From: Dallia pectoralis
Lineage: Eukaryota > Chordata > Actinopteri > Esociformes > Umbridae
NCBI GenBank assembly: GCA_029465975.1
Contig: CM055743.1
Coordinates: forward strand, 18,147,507 to 18,211,506
DNA: 64,000 nucleotides
Reading direction: 5' to 3'
In this document: positions 13,601-24,372 of the stretch, one piece after another
Layout of the letters: the number at the start of each line of letters is the position of its first letter
Position numbering within the stretch: position 1 is the stretch's first letter
Made by a program: the position numbers and the translations under genes
The notes under the pieces: generated by a model
Seen by the model: only the letters and a program-made list of their open reading frames with translations
Databases searched by the model: none
What the model was told of the DNA's origin: nothing

Positions 13601-15016
13601 AAGGGGAAAGCCTGAGTCTGGAAGGGTGTTTCCAGCAGTGTGCAGTGACTCACAGTTTATCTATATCCAGCATCCAGTGTGACGCATCAGCCAGCCACAA
13701 GAGTGTGTTTGGCTAACGTCGCCGTGGCAACCCCTCCGGCTTTTGCCACATCTCAATATTTATGGGAATATAATTGAGGCGGGGGTATAGGGAACACACT
13801 CCAAACACTGTCACGTATTGTACATTATTTGGCCTAGGTCTCAAATGGAACCACGTGTCCATTCGGGCCCTGGTCAAACACTAACATAGGTAGTAGGGTG
13901 CCATTTGGAACACAGATGTTAGGACGGTGGTGAGCAGAAATGGAAAAGCGTTAGTCACCGCGGCTGAATGCTTTAAAAAGAATTAAGGCTTTGGTCCGAT
14001 GTAGCTCAGCTGGAAAAGTATTGTGCTTGTCGAAATTGAGTTTGGGGTTTAAATAGGAGACAGTAGGAAAATGTTCATTTACTGCTGTAAGTTGTTAAGT
14101 TAGAAATTACAAAATGAAAATCTTCTTTAAAAGCAAAATGTATCAAAAGCCATTACCCACAACAAATAAATAAGGATGCAATACAAAACATCATAAAAAC
14201 TATAAAAACTAGAATTGCTCTATTTTAATACGTGAAAAATAGTTTCCATCTCAGTAGGCAAAGTTTTGGTTTGGCATAGAGTAATGTTATAAGAGCTGTG
14301 TCCCGAATGGGTCACTCTTTCCAACAGAGTGCACTACTTTGACGCCTAAAACATATCGGGGTGAGTCAGGCAGCTCAAATTTGAAACTGTAGGATGTCAA
14401 GGCATGGAAAGTCTGAATCCAATGCTTAACCATTTACATATAACAAAATGAACACACAGACACACATCGCACTCTCATTTAAAGGGTTTTAGGACTGTAA
14501 CCCTAGCTCCTCTGCTTACAGAAGGGTGCTAGTTTTACTCTAATATAGCTGCTGTGCATAATTGTAAAACAAAAAACCCGTTAATATTTCTCTTGTATGG
14601 GGACTAGAAAAAAGGACCCACACACCGACACACACACACACACACACACACACATATTATGTGTATTATGTAAATAATACACTAATACTGTACCTGGCCT
14701 TAAGCTCCTTATAGTCCTCCCGCACCTTGCCCAGCTCCAGCTGTAGACGGGCGCGTTCCTTGGCCACCGAGTCCAGGGTCTGCCGGGCGTCCGCAAGCTC
14801 CGTCTCATAAGCGGCCTTCATGCCGGTCAACTCCCGGGTGACCTCGGTCTCCGACTCGGTGATACGCAGCTGCAGGCCGGCATTCTCCGCTTCCAGTGAG
14901 CGCACCTTGTCGATGTATACCGCCAGGCGGTCGTTGAGGTTGCACAGGTCGTCCTTCTCTTGGAGGCGGGTGATGCGGTTTGGGGACAGGGGTGAGCTTC
15001 GGTTGGGTGTCGCCAT
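10071..15016 (-). CDS. lmna: Prelamin A (nuclear lamina intermediate filament)
   Basis: Structural protein of the nuclear lamina. Coding exons in transcript order are 15016-14694, 13310-13154, 12991-12866, 12660-12490, 12257-12132, 12013-11793, 11515-11257, 11137-11030, 10858-10739, 10606-10550, 10446-10258 and 10106-10071. The total is 1893 nt, 630 aa. Exon lengths 157, 126, 171, 126, 221, 108 and 120 match those I recall for human LMNA, and every phase joins. The protein begins [20 protein letters not shown]. The coiled-coil rod follows (about residues 20-370), ending KLLEGEEQR, then the NLS TKKRRL, the Ig-fold lamin-tail domain, and EYNLRSR. The last exon ends CPIM, a farnesylation CaaX box. 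The A-type tail exons exclude lamin B. The region near the maturation cleavage reads HSYVV rather than the mammalian RSYLL. Confidence 0.97.
10614..10647. repeat. (GA)n microsatellite
   Basis: About 34 bp of GA dinucleotides just upstream of the lmna 57-bp exon 10, close to its acceptor. Confidence 0.9.
13838..13920. repeat. Short dispersed repeat, salmonid/pike type
   Basis: Text such as 'gggccctggtcaaacac' and 'tagggtgccatttggaacac' in lmna intron 1 resembles a very common short repeat of salmonid and pike genomes. A related fragment lies at about 44.99-45.09 kb, with weaker ones near 14.3, 36.35 and 46.6 kb. Identification rests on pattern memory. Confidence 0.5.
13995..14065 (+). repeat. 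Possible degenerate tRNA-SINE head
   Basis: 'gatgtagctcagctggaaaag' resembles a tRNA A-box region, but no good B-box follows. Degenerate, within lmna intron 1. Confidence 0.3.
14629..14654. repeat. (CA)n microsatellite
   Basis: Short CA run in lmna intron 1, about 40 bp beyond the exon 1 donor. Confidence 0.85.
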
Positions 15017-17731
15017 GGTATGCAAAAGTTACCTGGTAGCCTACCATACGAATGGACTCATTAAATAGCCTACTAATGCAAACGGAACAAATACACAATA
15101 ATAAAAAAAATTAAAACAGCATAAGTATAATGTAAATGGTGTGATTGTAAAAATAAATAATTTAAAAACATGTAGGCTTTATAAAAAAATGATTGAAAAA
15201 AAAGAAAAGAATGTAAAAGTTTGTGTTTTTCAAAAAAAAAACAAATAAAAGAACTTAAAACAGCATCAGACTTTTTGAATAAAAGTAAATCTGTAACTGT
15301 ATGTGTTGTAAATATTTCAAAAGATTCTCATGCTGTTGTTTCATCAATCACAAATTTCTTATAAAAATAATTCGTGTATTCTGGTCTGATAACGACATGG
15401 TTATGATGTTTTAAAAAATGCCAGATATAATCCCGTATAGGCCTATAGGAAATTATAAATTCCACTATAATAGCAAACGTTGTTAAATCTCAATGCAGTT
15501 GTTCTTTTCAATATGGTTCAAGTGCAGCAGTTTATTTTAAAGATTCAACACCGGAAAAAAATATGACCAGCTGTTGATTTTTACTTGATTCAGTTTAAAA
15601 TTAAAAGCAACATTTTAAGAGACACATACAAGAAAAATACCTTTAAAGTTGATGCGGATAATTGAATGTAAATCCCAATTTGTGAGTTGCTCCCTAGTCT
15701 TTTAGACTTTGAAAAGGCTGTGTCCCTCCGGTGCCAATAGACCTATTCCACCACCAGAGAGAAAGTTACTGTAGAGATGGGAAGAGGTCTGATCTGTGTT
15801 ATCTGTGTCTATCTTTGCATGCGACTGATGCATTCATATCAATGGCATTGAAAGACTCTTGCCTTTGAATTTCTGGGTAGAATTTTATTGTCTAATTATT
15901 CCTTGTCAGGCAACTTCCAAGTTATATTTCTGTCCACAGAAGACAACAAGACACAAAGATTTCTATTAGCGTGAACAGTTTTTTTTACAAGTAAAATCGT
16001 ATGTTTGGAAAGCCATGAGAGCTCATTAGCTAAATAATCTGATCCACTAATTGATTAATGCATAATATCCTTCCTAGAAACTTCCACCCAGATTTGGGGA
16101 CGGTCTGGTGGAGCCAAATTACACAGCTATGCAGGAGTGGCTTGGGATCTTCTGTGAATGTCTTTGAGTGGTCCAGCCAGAGTCACCCAAAAATAAGTCC
16201 TACACACTCAAAATATTGTCCTCCTGCTAGATTGACAAATTCCTCTATAACAAAGGAAACGGATTAGCTGGAGATGGTTTCAATTGGACAGCTGATGGTT
16301 GGCACAAAAAAGACCTCTTCCCATCTTCATGCTGGAGAGATTTTTCTCTCAGCTCCTCCCATTTCCCCGCACTGTATTGTGGGCGGGATCTTTAGGAATA
16401 AGTTTGGAATATTGTCTTGCCAAGCAATGCTTTCATTCCAAGATGTGCTACGTTAGGGCTTAAAATCCATTAAGAGTTTTTTGAATTTCTGGTGCCATTA
16501 GTTTTTTAGGACAGAGTTGTTACTCCTGAATATGATTTCATAGTTTTGTTGAACATTTTCAAATGTATAAAAATCCTAAATATACTTTAGATTTTACTGT
16601 AATCATTGCATGCTAAGGAATATCAACACCTTTTAGCAAACAAATATATCCAGAACAACATGAAGTAGTGAAAGCATACATTCTCATACTTTGTTCTTAT
16701 CACCCTATGGAATTGAAACCACCACCATGCCACTTTAAGCTTTATACTCAACCAATAAAGCAGCATTACATGGGACCACATACAGCTTTCAGTGAAGCCA
16801 AAATAACTAAGGAATTCTGAAGACAGTAGTGAAGAAACTGTATGAATCACATGGAGACAACTGAAAGAAAAGTGTATGTTCAAGAAATCAACAAAAGTCG
16901 TTAACGGGTTTAGTAAAATGTTGAAATATGTCTTTTGTATGGTCAGCTGGCTTGTTCTAAACTAAACTACCTAAAACACAATATACTAAAATCATATTTG
17001 GTCTTCATTTAAAAAAGGTTACATATAAAAGAATAATACTAGAAGGAAATGCAAAGCAACATGATTAACCAAGGGTTAACCCAATTTGGTCAAGGTAAGG
17101 GAATTTATCATTATGGTGAAACAAATATAAAAGGTAATTACTGAAAAGTAACTGTCAGCAAGGTTGAGATTTTATTAATAAACAATTACAAAAACAAATC
17201 TTCTTAATTGACAAAGGAAAAAAATAAACAGAATAGACGTTGCTAAGATTAATTTGCTTCAATTTATTATAAACAATAGCAAAAATGTGTTGAACTACAC
17301 ACATGTCATAATGTAGTCCCGCAGTGCTGCAGCCGCAGACTGGCGGATGGATACACAATTACACCGCTAGCAATGCTAACAAGCCGGAAAGCTAACAAAC
17401 AACAACAACAACAACACACACAAAAACAGACAATAAGACATCAACCAGAGGGAAACAGCGTATATTAAGACGACACATTATTTTTAAAAAACATTAAATA
17501 ATGAAATACATCTTCTTTTAAACGGCACAAACGTGCGTTTACAGCAAAAGAGGAAACGATAGTTGAGCGAACCGGGGGCGACGGCGTTTCACCGGTTTCC
17601 ATTTTAACTCCTCGCCCGGTCGGTGCCTCACGTGTCCTGGGTTGCCTCTCTCACATGACCGGTGTGTTTGTCCCCGTGATCAGCGCTTCCATCTCGGCAT
17701 ATTGCACATTTCTTTGAACTGTATAAGCTTC
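15017..17731. other. lmna-usf2 divergent intergenic region
   Basis: lmna and usf2 are transcribed away from each other here. Most of the stretch is AT-rich with A/T homopolymers and no recognisable exon. Only the last ~200 bp before usf2 are GC-richer. Noncoding 5' exons of either gene could lie here, but I cannot place them. Confidence 0.5.
17560..17731 (+). promoter_or_regulatory. usf2: Likely usf2 promoter / 5' UTR with E-box
   Basis: A local rise in GC and CpG ('cgaaccgggggcgacggcg') precedes the usf2 ATG. A perfect CACGTG E-box at 17629-17634 is the site class bound by USF1/USF2 themselves, so autoregulation is possible. No TATA box is evident. The promoter call is inference from composition, position and the E-box. 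Confidence 0.5.
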
Positions 17732-20700
17732 ATGGACATGCTTGAACACAGTCTGGACAGCTCTACGAGGTAAGGACACATCCCATAATAATACTCAGAT
17801 CTCTCTCTTAATGGCTTTCAGGGCCTGGCTCAGCAACCATCTTCTTTTGCAACATTATTTTCGCAGGCTATATATATATATATAAACAAATAACTTACAC
17901 ACTTTTTGGCCATTTAGTTTTGTGCAGCAGTGCCCTATGGAGATACAACGTGCATGTGTTGTGGTGAACACATCTTATGTTTTGCATAATGATTAATGAT
18001 TTACCTGAAACAAGTATTTAAATGTTCAGTCGAATGAGATCAGCGAGAGTTGACATTGTAGTTCAGCTATACAACCTGTATTATAACCAATTTCGGTGTA
18101 TTTTATAAGGTGTATTTTTAAGGAAAACGTATCAAAATAAGACTCATACTATGAGTCATAGCAACATACATATTTTACAACCGATACACAACTATTTAGA
18201 ATCGCTCTTATCGTTCTATTCGGTATTATCGTCCTGTGATTTGCGATTAATAATGCGATTTTGTTTTTTTGTGAACCACAACGATGATCCGCATCAAACA
18301 ATTGTGATTTTAAATGCATTTTCCCAATAGTCTATCTGGGTTTAACCCATAATCTCTGTGTGAAACCCTAGTGGGGAGTTAACATTATTATTTATCTGAA
18401 ATTGGAGGGAAAGTGTGATGTTAGTGTTGCCTTGTTGGGATGGATAGAAGTTGTTTGAACAAGTGTAAAGTACCTTTTTTGTTTGGGAGACAACATCGAA
18501 TAATATATATTAATTAACTTATTCCTTTATTTAGTTTCTAGTACACTTTTAAACGAGTGTTTTGGATCTGTAATCTCAACACTAGGAGGCGCTGTTGTGG
18601 CGGATATTTGTGTAGCTGCTGTTTAATATCATTTGGTTAACAGTCGAATATTATCTTCTTCATCAGTCACGAGAAACAGGAAACAGAGGGGGTTCTCCAA
18701 CTGGAAGGTAGGTGTGACACTTTTGTGAGTTCCCATTTTTGTATTTTATTTTTATTTACATTTTGTGACTCTGTCAGTCAGTATAAGTTTGTCAGCCTTA
18801 TGATAAAGACAGGGGTATGAAACTCTTACCCAATAAGGGACACAGAGCCTACTGGTTTTCAATACAAAGAATTTAGTGGAGCTGGCTTCAAGGGCCAGAG
18901 TTGAATAGCCCTGGATTTATCCAGACTTACTGAGTGCATTCGTTTTTATACCGGCCGTCCTGTGATAATTTCACTGAATTTTTCAAGCTCCGTACTTGAG
19001 AACATTTCCTCTGTTTAAATCAGGATTTCTGTTGTGTGTCTGTTGTGTCTGCTATGCCGGGGCGTTTAAAAAATGTAATCTTTACAGAGGGGGTGGGGAC
19101 AGTGGAGCAGACTGCAGTTACCATAGCACAAGTACAGCAGTCTGCAAATTTTGCTGATCACAATGTCCAATACCAGTTTCGCACGGAGAACAGTGGAGGA
19201 CAGGTGAGATGCAAAACATTTGTTTTAAACAGCTAGCACAACTGTTTTGGATAATTGGCTTTCAACTCGCAGGCTCAGAGCAATTGAACTCTTTGCTTAG
19301 GTTCCAATCCTTGTTTCATCTATTCAGTCATTTAATTACAAGTTTGCCGCTAAATCATAAGTATGGGTGATATACCCATTGGGTTAGCCAATATATTACA
19401 TTTCACCAGGCCAAATACAGAGTGCATGTAGTATCTGCACATAAAATCATTGATTCTATCGAAAATGTTTGTTGTCCTCCAGTCCTGACCCATGACCTGC
19501 TTTTGTCCAGGTGACCTACCGAGTGGTCCAGGTAACTGATGGCGAGCTAGAGGCAGCTGGCGATGGCACAGGGGCGGTCAGTGTTGTCTCTACTGCTGCA
19601 TTCACTGGAACACAGCAAGCAGTCACACAGGTTTGTAAGCAGGACCCCGCAATTAGCACTCGTCAAATGCGTACACACACTTCTATAATATCGATTGAGA
19701 ATCGGATACCGGACTAATATGACATGCTAAATACTACTAATAGCAATTTGCAATGGAAATAAGAAATGACGTTTTTGGCTGGTGAAAAAATCTGTCCGGC
19801 TGGTAAATTTTCACCTACCAGTATAATATACCTTATCTGAGTATTTTGTACTTATGTGTACGTTATTCTGTGTATGCACGTGCTGTAGTCGGTATGCTCA
19901 GATAAGGTATATTAGGAGAGAGTGAATGTGTCATTAGCCTACTCGTGTTTCCACCATTTCTCTTTACCATCCCTTCCTAGGCTGTCGTTCAGAACCCTTT
20001 CAGTAATGGGGGTAGTCCCGTAGGGGAGACGATGGGAGGGGAGACGCGGTTTGCCTATTTCCCTGCTGCCACGGTCAGCGACGGGACAGCCACTCCCTTG
20101 ACCGTGCAGACTGACCCAACGCTCACACAGGCCGGAGGCGAGTACCCGTTCATTCTGGTATAAATACCGAACGTAGTGTGACCGTTCCCTAGAGACACGA
20201 CCGTATGCTGAGAAAAACAGTCAAACACGCGGAGATGTCGGCGTGTTGCATTCGTATTTACGTTCGCTATATAAATCCTTGTGTCTGACCCCAGGTCAGT
20301 TTTACGTGATGATGAGCACGCCGGAGTTGTTGCAAGCAGGAACTCCACGGACCATTGCCCCTCGTACGCACACCTACGCCACGTGAGTATTGCACACCTA
20401 CGCCACGCGGTTCGGCCGTTTTCGCGCGCCTTCAACTCGACACAATACTGCCAATCTATATGATTCGGCCCGATTCACCCCCCTGCAGCGCCACATTCCC
20501 GTCCACATTGGAATCGAGCTTTCTGGGCTAAACCATCAGTTTCACCTCTACTTTGTTTTTTCCTTCAATTTTTTTTTTTGGCACAATCAGTTTGTAATTG
20601 TGTGCGCGTCTTGACGAAATAAATCGAAACGTTCTAACTAAATAACGCACCTGTCATCCCCAGGGACCTCGGTGAAAATGAGATGCTACAGCACGGAGGT

Positions 20701-22503
20701 TCCAACTGGTGAGCATGACTTCCACATCACGTAAAGCCGACCTCTCTATCGTCCCATATTTGGCACACCGACACACGTGTGGCGAATCCGCTCGTCCTGA
20801 ACGATGGAACGATTGGTGTTATATGTGACTATCTACATGAAGCCTGGGTGTTGTCACGTGTAGCGTTGGTGTTATATGTGACTATCTACATGAAGCCTGG
20901 GTGTTGTCACGTGTAGCGTTGGTGTTATATGTGACTATCTACATGAAGCCTGGGTGTTGTCACGTGTAGCGTTGGTGTTATATGTGACTATCTACATGAA
21001 GCCTGGGTGTTGTCACGTGTAGCGTTGGTGTTATATGTGACTATCTACATGAAGCCTGGGTGTTGTCACGTGCAGTGTTGGTGTTATATGTGACTATCTA
21101 CATGCACTTTCCATCTCCGTGCAGGAAAATCGATGGCCCACGAGCACCTCGGGATGACAGGAGGAGAGCGCAACACAACGAAGGTGACCCAAACGTGATG
21201 CTCCATCCAACATGCTTAGAGCAGTTGGTAGCTCAGTGGTAGAGTGCATGCTTTGTGTGTATGACGTCCTGGTTTCAAAGCCCAGCTGCTGCCCAGGTCG
21301 CAAATGAGAAATGATTCTCAATCGGCCTACCTGGTTTACTAAAGGTTAAATTAAAGAATGTAAATGCCTCACAATTACAGGGATGATGTTTGGTGTTGCT
21401 ACGCAGCAATTGTTCTGTAAAAGAAAGACACAACGTAACCTTACTTAAATTACTTAGGAAGCACGTAGGAAACACTTGGAAACCCATCCTAGAGTTTCAG
21501 ATACGCTGAATAAAGTATATAACGGTATATAACAGATAACATATACCAGTACACGTATTGTGTGTTCTTTGTTAAATCACACGGTTTCTATATTTCTACG
21601 ACTTTTGGATGAAGATCGGCCGATATCTTTAGGAACCATTATTGCCTGTAATTCAAACTGGTTCACATATATTTGATCACCTTCTGCGTATAGCTTTAAC
21701 AGTTTAGCAACGGGATCCTTGTGTTCGCAGTGGAGAGACGGAGAAGAGACAAGATAAACAACTGGATCGTCACTCTCTCAAAGATCATCCCAGACTGTAA
21801 CATCGACAGCACTAAGAGCGGAGCAGTGAGTCACTTTCCCTTTGCCAAATTTGCTCCAAACCCCCCCCATGTTATGTTCATGGGTAACGAATAAGCCTGT
21901 TCTAGAGAAAGCATGCTTGGTTAGAAATTCTAATTCAGTTCTAAGTTTAATCTGGTCCTCAATAACAGATTATTTTGAAATCTGTTTTCTTATCATAGAA
22001 GTCATGTGCTGTGTTTTCCCATCAGAGTAAAGGAGGAATCCTGTCAAAAGCATGTGACTACATACGAGAGCTGAGACAGAATAACCAGCGACTGCAGGAC
22101 AGCTTTAAAGAAGTCCTAAGAGTTCAAACGGACAACAAGCTACTCAAACAACAGGTACACACACACATGTTTAACACACACCAAGCTACTCAAACAACAG
22201 GTACACACACTCTTGTTTAACTCACAACAAGCTATGCCTTTGCTATAAAATTAAAATGTCTAATTGAGGCATGTTAACTCTCTGTTGGCTTATAGGGAAT
22301 AGTCAAGTGTATGTGTTTGTGTTGGCATTTGGGTGTTCGTGTTGTTTAATTACGATCGTCTCTTGTCATAGATTGAAGAGCTGAAGGAGGAGAACGCACT
22401 GCTTCTAGCTCAGCTACAACAGCATGGTTTAGAGATCAATGGAGATACAACAGCACATTCATATGATGATGGACACAAAACCAAAGGGCTTAACAAGTTG
22501 TGA
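17732..22503 (+). CDS. usf2: Upstream stimulatory factor 2 (bHLH-zip transcription factor)
   Basis: Nuclear bHLH-leucine-zipper factor that binds CACGTG E-boxes as homodimer or USF1 heterodimer. Exons: 17732-17769, 18667-18707, 19088-19203, 19511-19630, 19981-20137, 20295-20382, 21125-21183, 21731-21825, 22026-22154 and 22372-22503. They total 975 nt, 324 aa. An optional 45-nt exon at 20664-20708 would give 339 aa. USF2 rather than USF1 is shown by MDMLE at the start, DHNVQYQFRTEN, VTYRVVQVTDGEL, AVSVVSTAAF and NPFSNGGSP. The basic region is RRRAQHNEVERRRRDK, followed by the helix-loop-helix (INNWIVTLSKIIPDC...KGGILSKACDYI) and the zipper ending IEELKEENALLLAQLQQHGLE. Intron 5 has a GC donor at 20138-20139. 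The part matching the alternatively spliced mammalian exon 4 is not seen: exon 4 ends QQAVTQ and exon 5 begins AVVQNP. Confidence 0.95.
18785..18920. repeat. Dispersed teleost repeat fragment
   Basis: 'gggacacagagcctactgg' and 'gggccagagttgaatagcc' resemble a fish interspersed repeat, probably a non-autonomous DNA element. It lies in usf2 intron 2. The family is not certain. Confidence 0.4.
19825..19913. repeat. Perfect 17-bp inverted repeat in usf2 intron 4
   Basis: Arms at 19825-19841 (AATATACCTTATCTGAG) and 19897-19913 are exact reverse complements around a 55-nt loop. This may be the end pair of a small transposon remnant or a hairpin in the intron RNA. Confidence 0.7.
20138..20139 (+). 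other. usf2: Non-canonical GC 5' splice site of usf2 intron 5
   Basis: The exon ends GCCGGAG and the intron begins GCGAGT. Joining to the acceptor before 20295 restores AGGQFYVMM, as in the family. The nearest GT (at 20142) would break the frame. The rest of the donor fits the U1 consensus, as is usual for GC-AG introns. Confidence 0.8.
20664..20708 (+). other. usf2: Candidate in-frame 45-nt usf2 exon
   Basis: The segment is bounded by a good acceptor (atccccag) and donor (ACTG|gtgagc). It has 45 nt and the correct phase to sit between exon 6 and the KIDG exon. It would add DLGENEMLQHGGSNW just upstream of the bHLH. Family members I recall have no equivalent, so it may be an alternative exon or a chance match. 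Confidence 0.45.
20813..21104. repeat. 53-bp minisatellite in a usf2 intron
   Basis: Between five and six near-identical 53-bp units carrying 'gttggtgttatatgtgacta', with successive unit starts at 20865 and 20918. The last copy is truncated just upstream of the acceptor for the exon at 21125. Each unit holds 'tgtcacgtg' or 'tgtcacgtgtag', so a CACGTG E-box is repeated in the intron of an E-box-binding factor gene. Confidence 0.9.
21205..21360 (+). mobile_element. tRNA-derived SINE with L2-like tail
   Basis: The head 'ggtagctcagtggtagagtg' (A-box) and 'tcctggtttcaaagcccag' (B-box-like) derive from a tRNA. The body 'cgcaaatgagaaatgattct' and tail 'tacctggtttactaaaggtt' match a common teleost SINE/L2 3' end. 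It sits in the intron immediately after the usf2 exon ending at 21183. Confidence 0.75.
22136..22202 (+). repeat. 46-bp duplication of a usf2 exon end and its 5' splice site
   Basis: 'caagctactcaaacaacagg' followed by tacaca occurs at 22136 (true exon end, donor after 22154) and again at 22182 in the intron. The second copy keeps the same donor context. Use of the decoy would insert 46 nt and shift the frame. Confidence 0.9.
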
Positions 22504-24372
22504 CGGACTGGAAGCTCATTAAGCATTTTCTGACCCACAAACTCAACAAGGGCAGACAGCCAATATCGATGACTAGCTCATTAAGATCCCCACATATGGC
22601 TCAAAGGATTACCTCTTCAAAGATTTTCTGCTTTTATTTGTGACTCTTTTAGTTGGAATTATGTAAATGGAAATTCACATAAATAGAAAATAATGATTTG
22701 GTTTTATCTACAGCAGTTTTTTTTTTCTTTTTGACGTGGGTCATTTGTTGTTAGAGATAAGCTAACTGCCCAGAGTGTTGGGCAGGCATGAGGTTTTTTT
22801 CTTGATTTAATTTATCCGTTCACAATTAACGTATATAGAATGAAGTCACTTTTGTGGTCGGGGTCAGTATGTGAAGGTAGAAAATACTGATTCAAGGTTA
22901 GCTATTTTAAACCTGTGATATAACAGTGTCTTTTGTCAGGACTCAAAAAGTAACTTAAAGCTAAGTTAACCATCACATTAATGTTGTCTTAAAATGCTTT
23001 TTAGCAACCAGCCAGAGGTAAAAACTATGGACAGACATATTGCAATATATCAGTGAATCCCACATTTTAACCAAATGCCTAAAAGATAGTGCTTGTATAA
23101 ACGTTAAAGATAATTGACAATTTGCCACATGTTTAGTTTTATTTGTCCAATACATATCCTCTTTCCTGATCCAGATTGCAATTCCATTTCCACAAATGTC
23201 TTGCTCAACCATGAACGGTTTATAAACATATTTTAATAAGATTCATGTTGTTAAAATTGTGTAAGTTTCATTATCTTAAATACTGAGATAGTTGTATGAC
23301 ATACAATCCAGTTATGTAAAAGAATTAGAGCTGTCATAGCACATGAACAAAAACATAAAATGTCAGTGGTGGGTCGGTACTCAAAGTTCAGTACCCATAA
23401 AATTCCCCTTTAATGGACCCATTTCATCCTACTTGAATTGCATTCCTACAATAGAAGAAACAGTACATAGCAATGCAGTGTGATGTGGACCTTCTAGGTC
23501 AATCTGCTTCTTACTACCAATCGCCTGTGATGAACAAGACAACCCGGACTTTTCCATCTGATTCTAAGGGGTAAACTAATAACCAAAATACCTGGTTCAC
23601 TTTATATACAGGATGTTATAAAGAGCGGCTATCTGTATTTACGTAGACAGGAAAATAGAAGAGCGTTTTTTCCGTTTGTGTGTGGATTACAGCTTTGTGA
23701 CAGAGCTCATTATTGCTGAATGGAAATGGTCCTTATCAGTTATTCTTCCTCACCAACCCCCCTGTCTTGATTACAGTTCCTAGCACCAGTGAAAAGTGGC
23801 ACAGTTTATAGCCGCACAATCTATCCATGTTTGCAGATCCTGCTTGACATGCGTTCGCAGATAATTACAGACACCCGGTGACACATGATTTGCTCAATGT
23901 AAGACATGTTTTACTCTGTGCTCTTACAGCTGCTGTGTTTAATTTACTCCTAGCCAAACCCCATGAAGCACAACTCTACACACCCATACCGGGTTACGCT
24001 CATGTAATATGATTTTATATGTAATAGGTCAGTTTATGGGTGTGTGTGAAGTGGCAGGTATGGGCCATCTGCTTGGAGCATCTGCTGTAAGAGTGTTAAA
24101 TCTTTAAGCAACTTAAACAACATAAGTTACGTTCCTCAACTTTTACTAATAGTTAAAATAATAGAATGCATGTAATGGATATGATATACATGCAAAATAC
24201 TAAAAACATAAACTTTCATAGATGACTACTCGGACAAAGCTCAATCGTATTTTATTAAATCTGTAGTTTCGTCCTGCAATCTGCATCCATGTGGATGGTA
24301 AGATCTGAGTGATGAAGCAGGATGTGTAGCACTCTGTAAGGATACGCAAGCAGGGCCATATTTCTACAGCGG
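22504..24372. other. usf2 3' UTR and intergenic DNA
   Basis: AT-rich DNA following the usf2 stop, without a recognisable exon. The next gene (first FFAR) is convergent, so both 3' UTRs lie here. Nothing else could be identified. Confidence 0.5.

Noticed and set aside
21226..21298. Functional tRNA gene
   Set aside because: Has tRNA-like A and B boxes but no proper acceptor or anticodon stems, and continues into a SINE body and tail.
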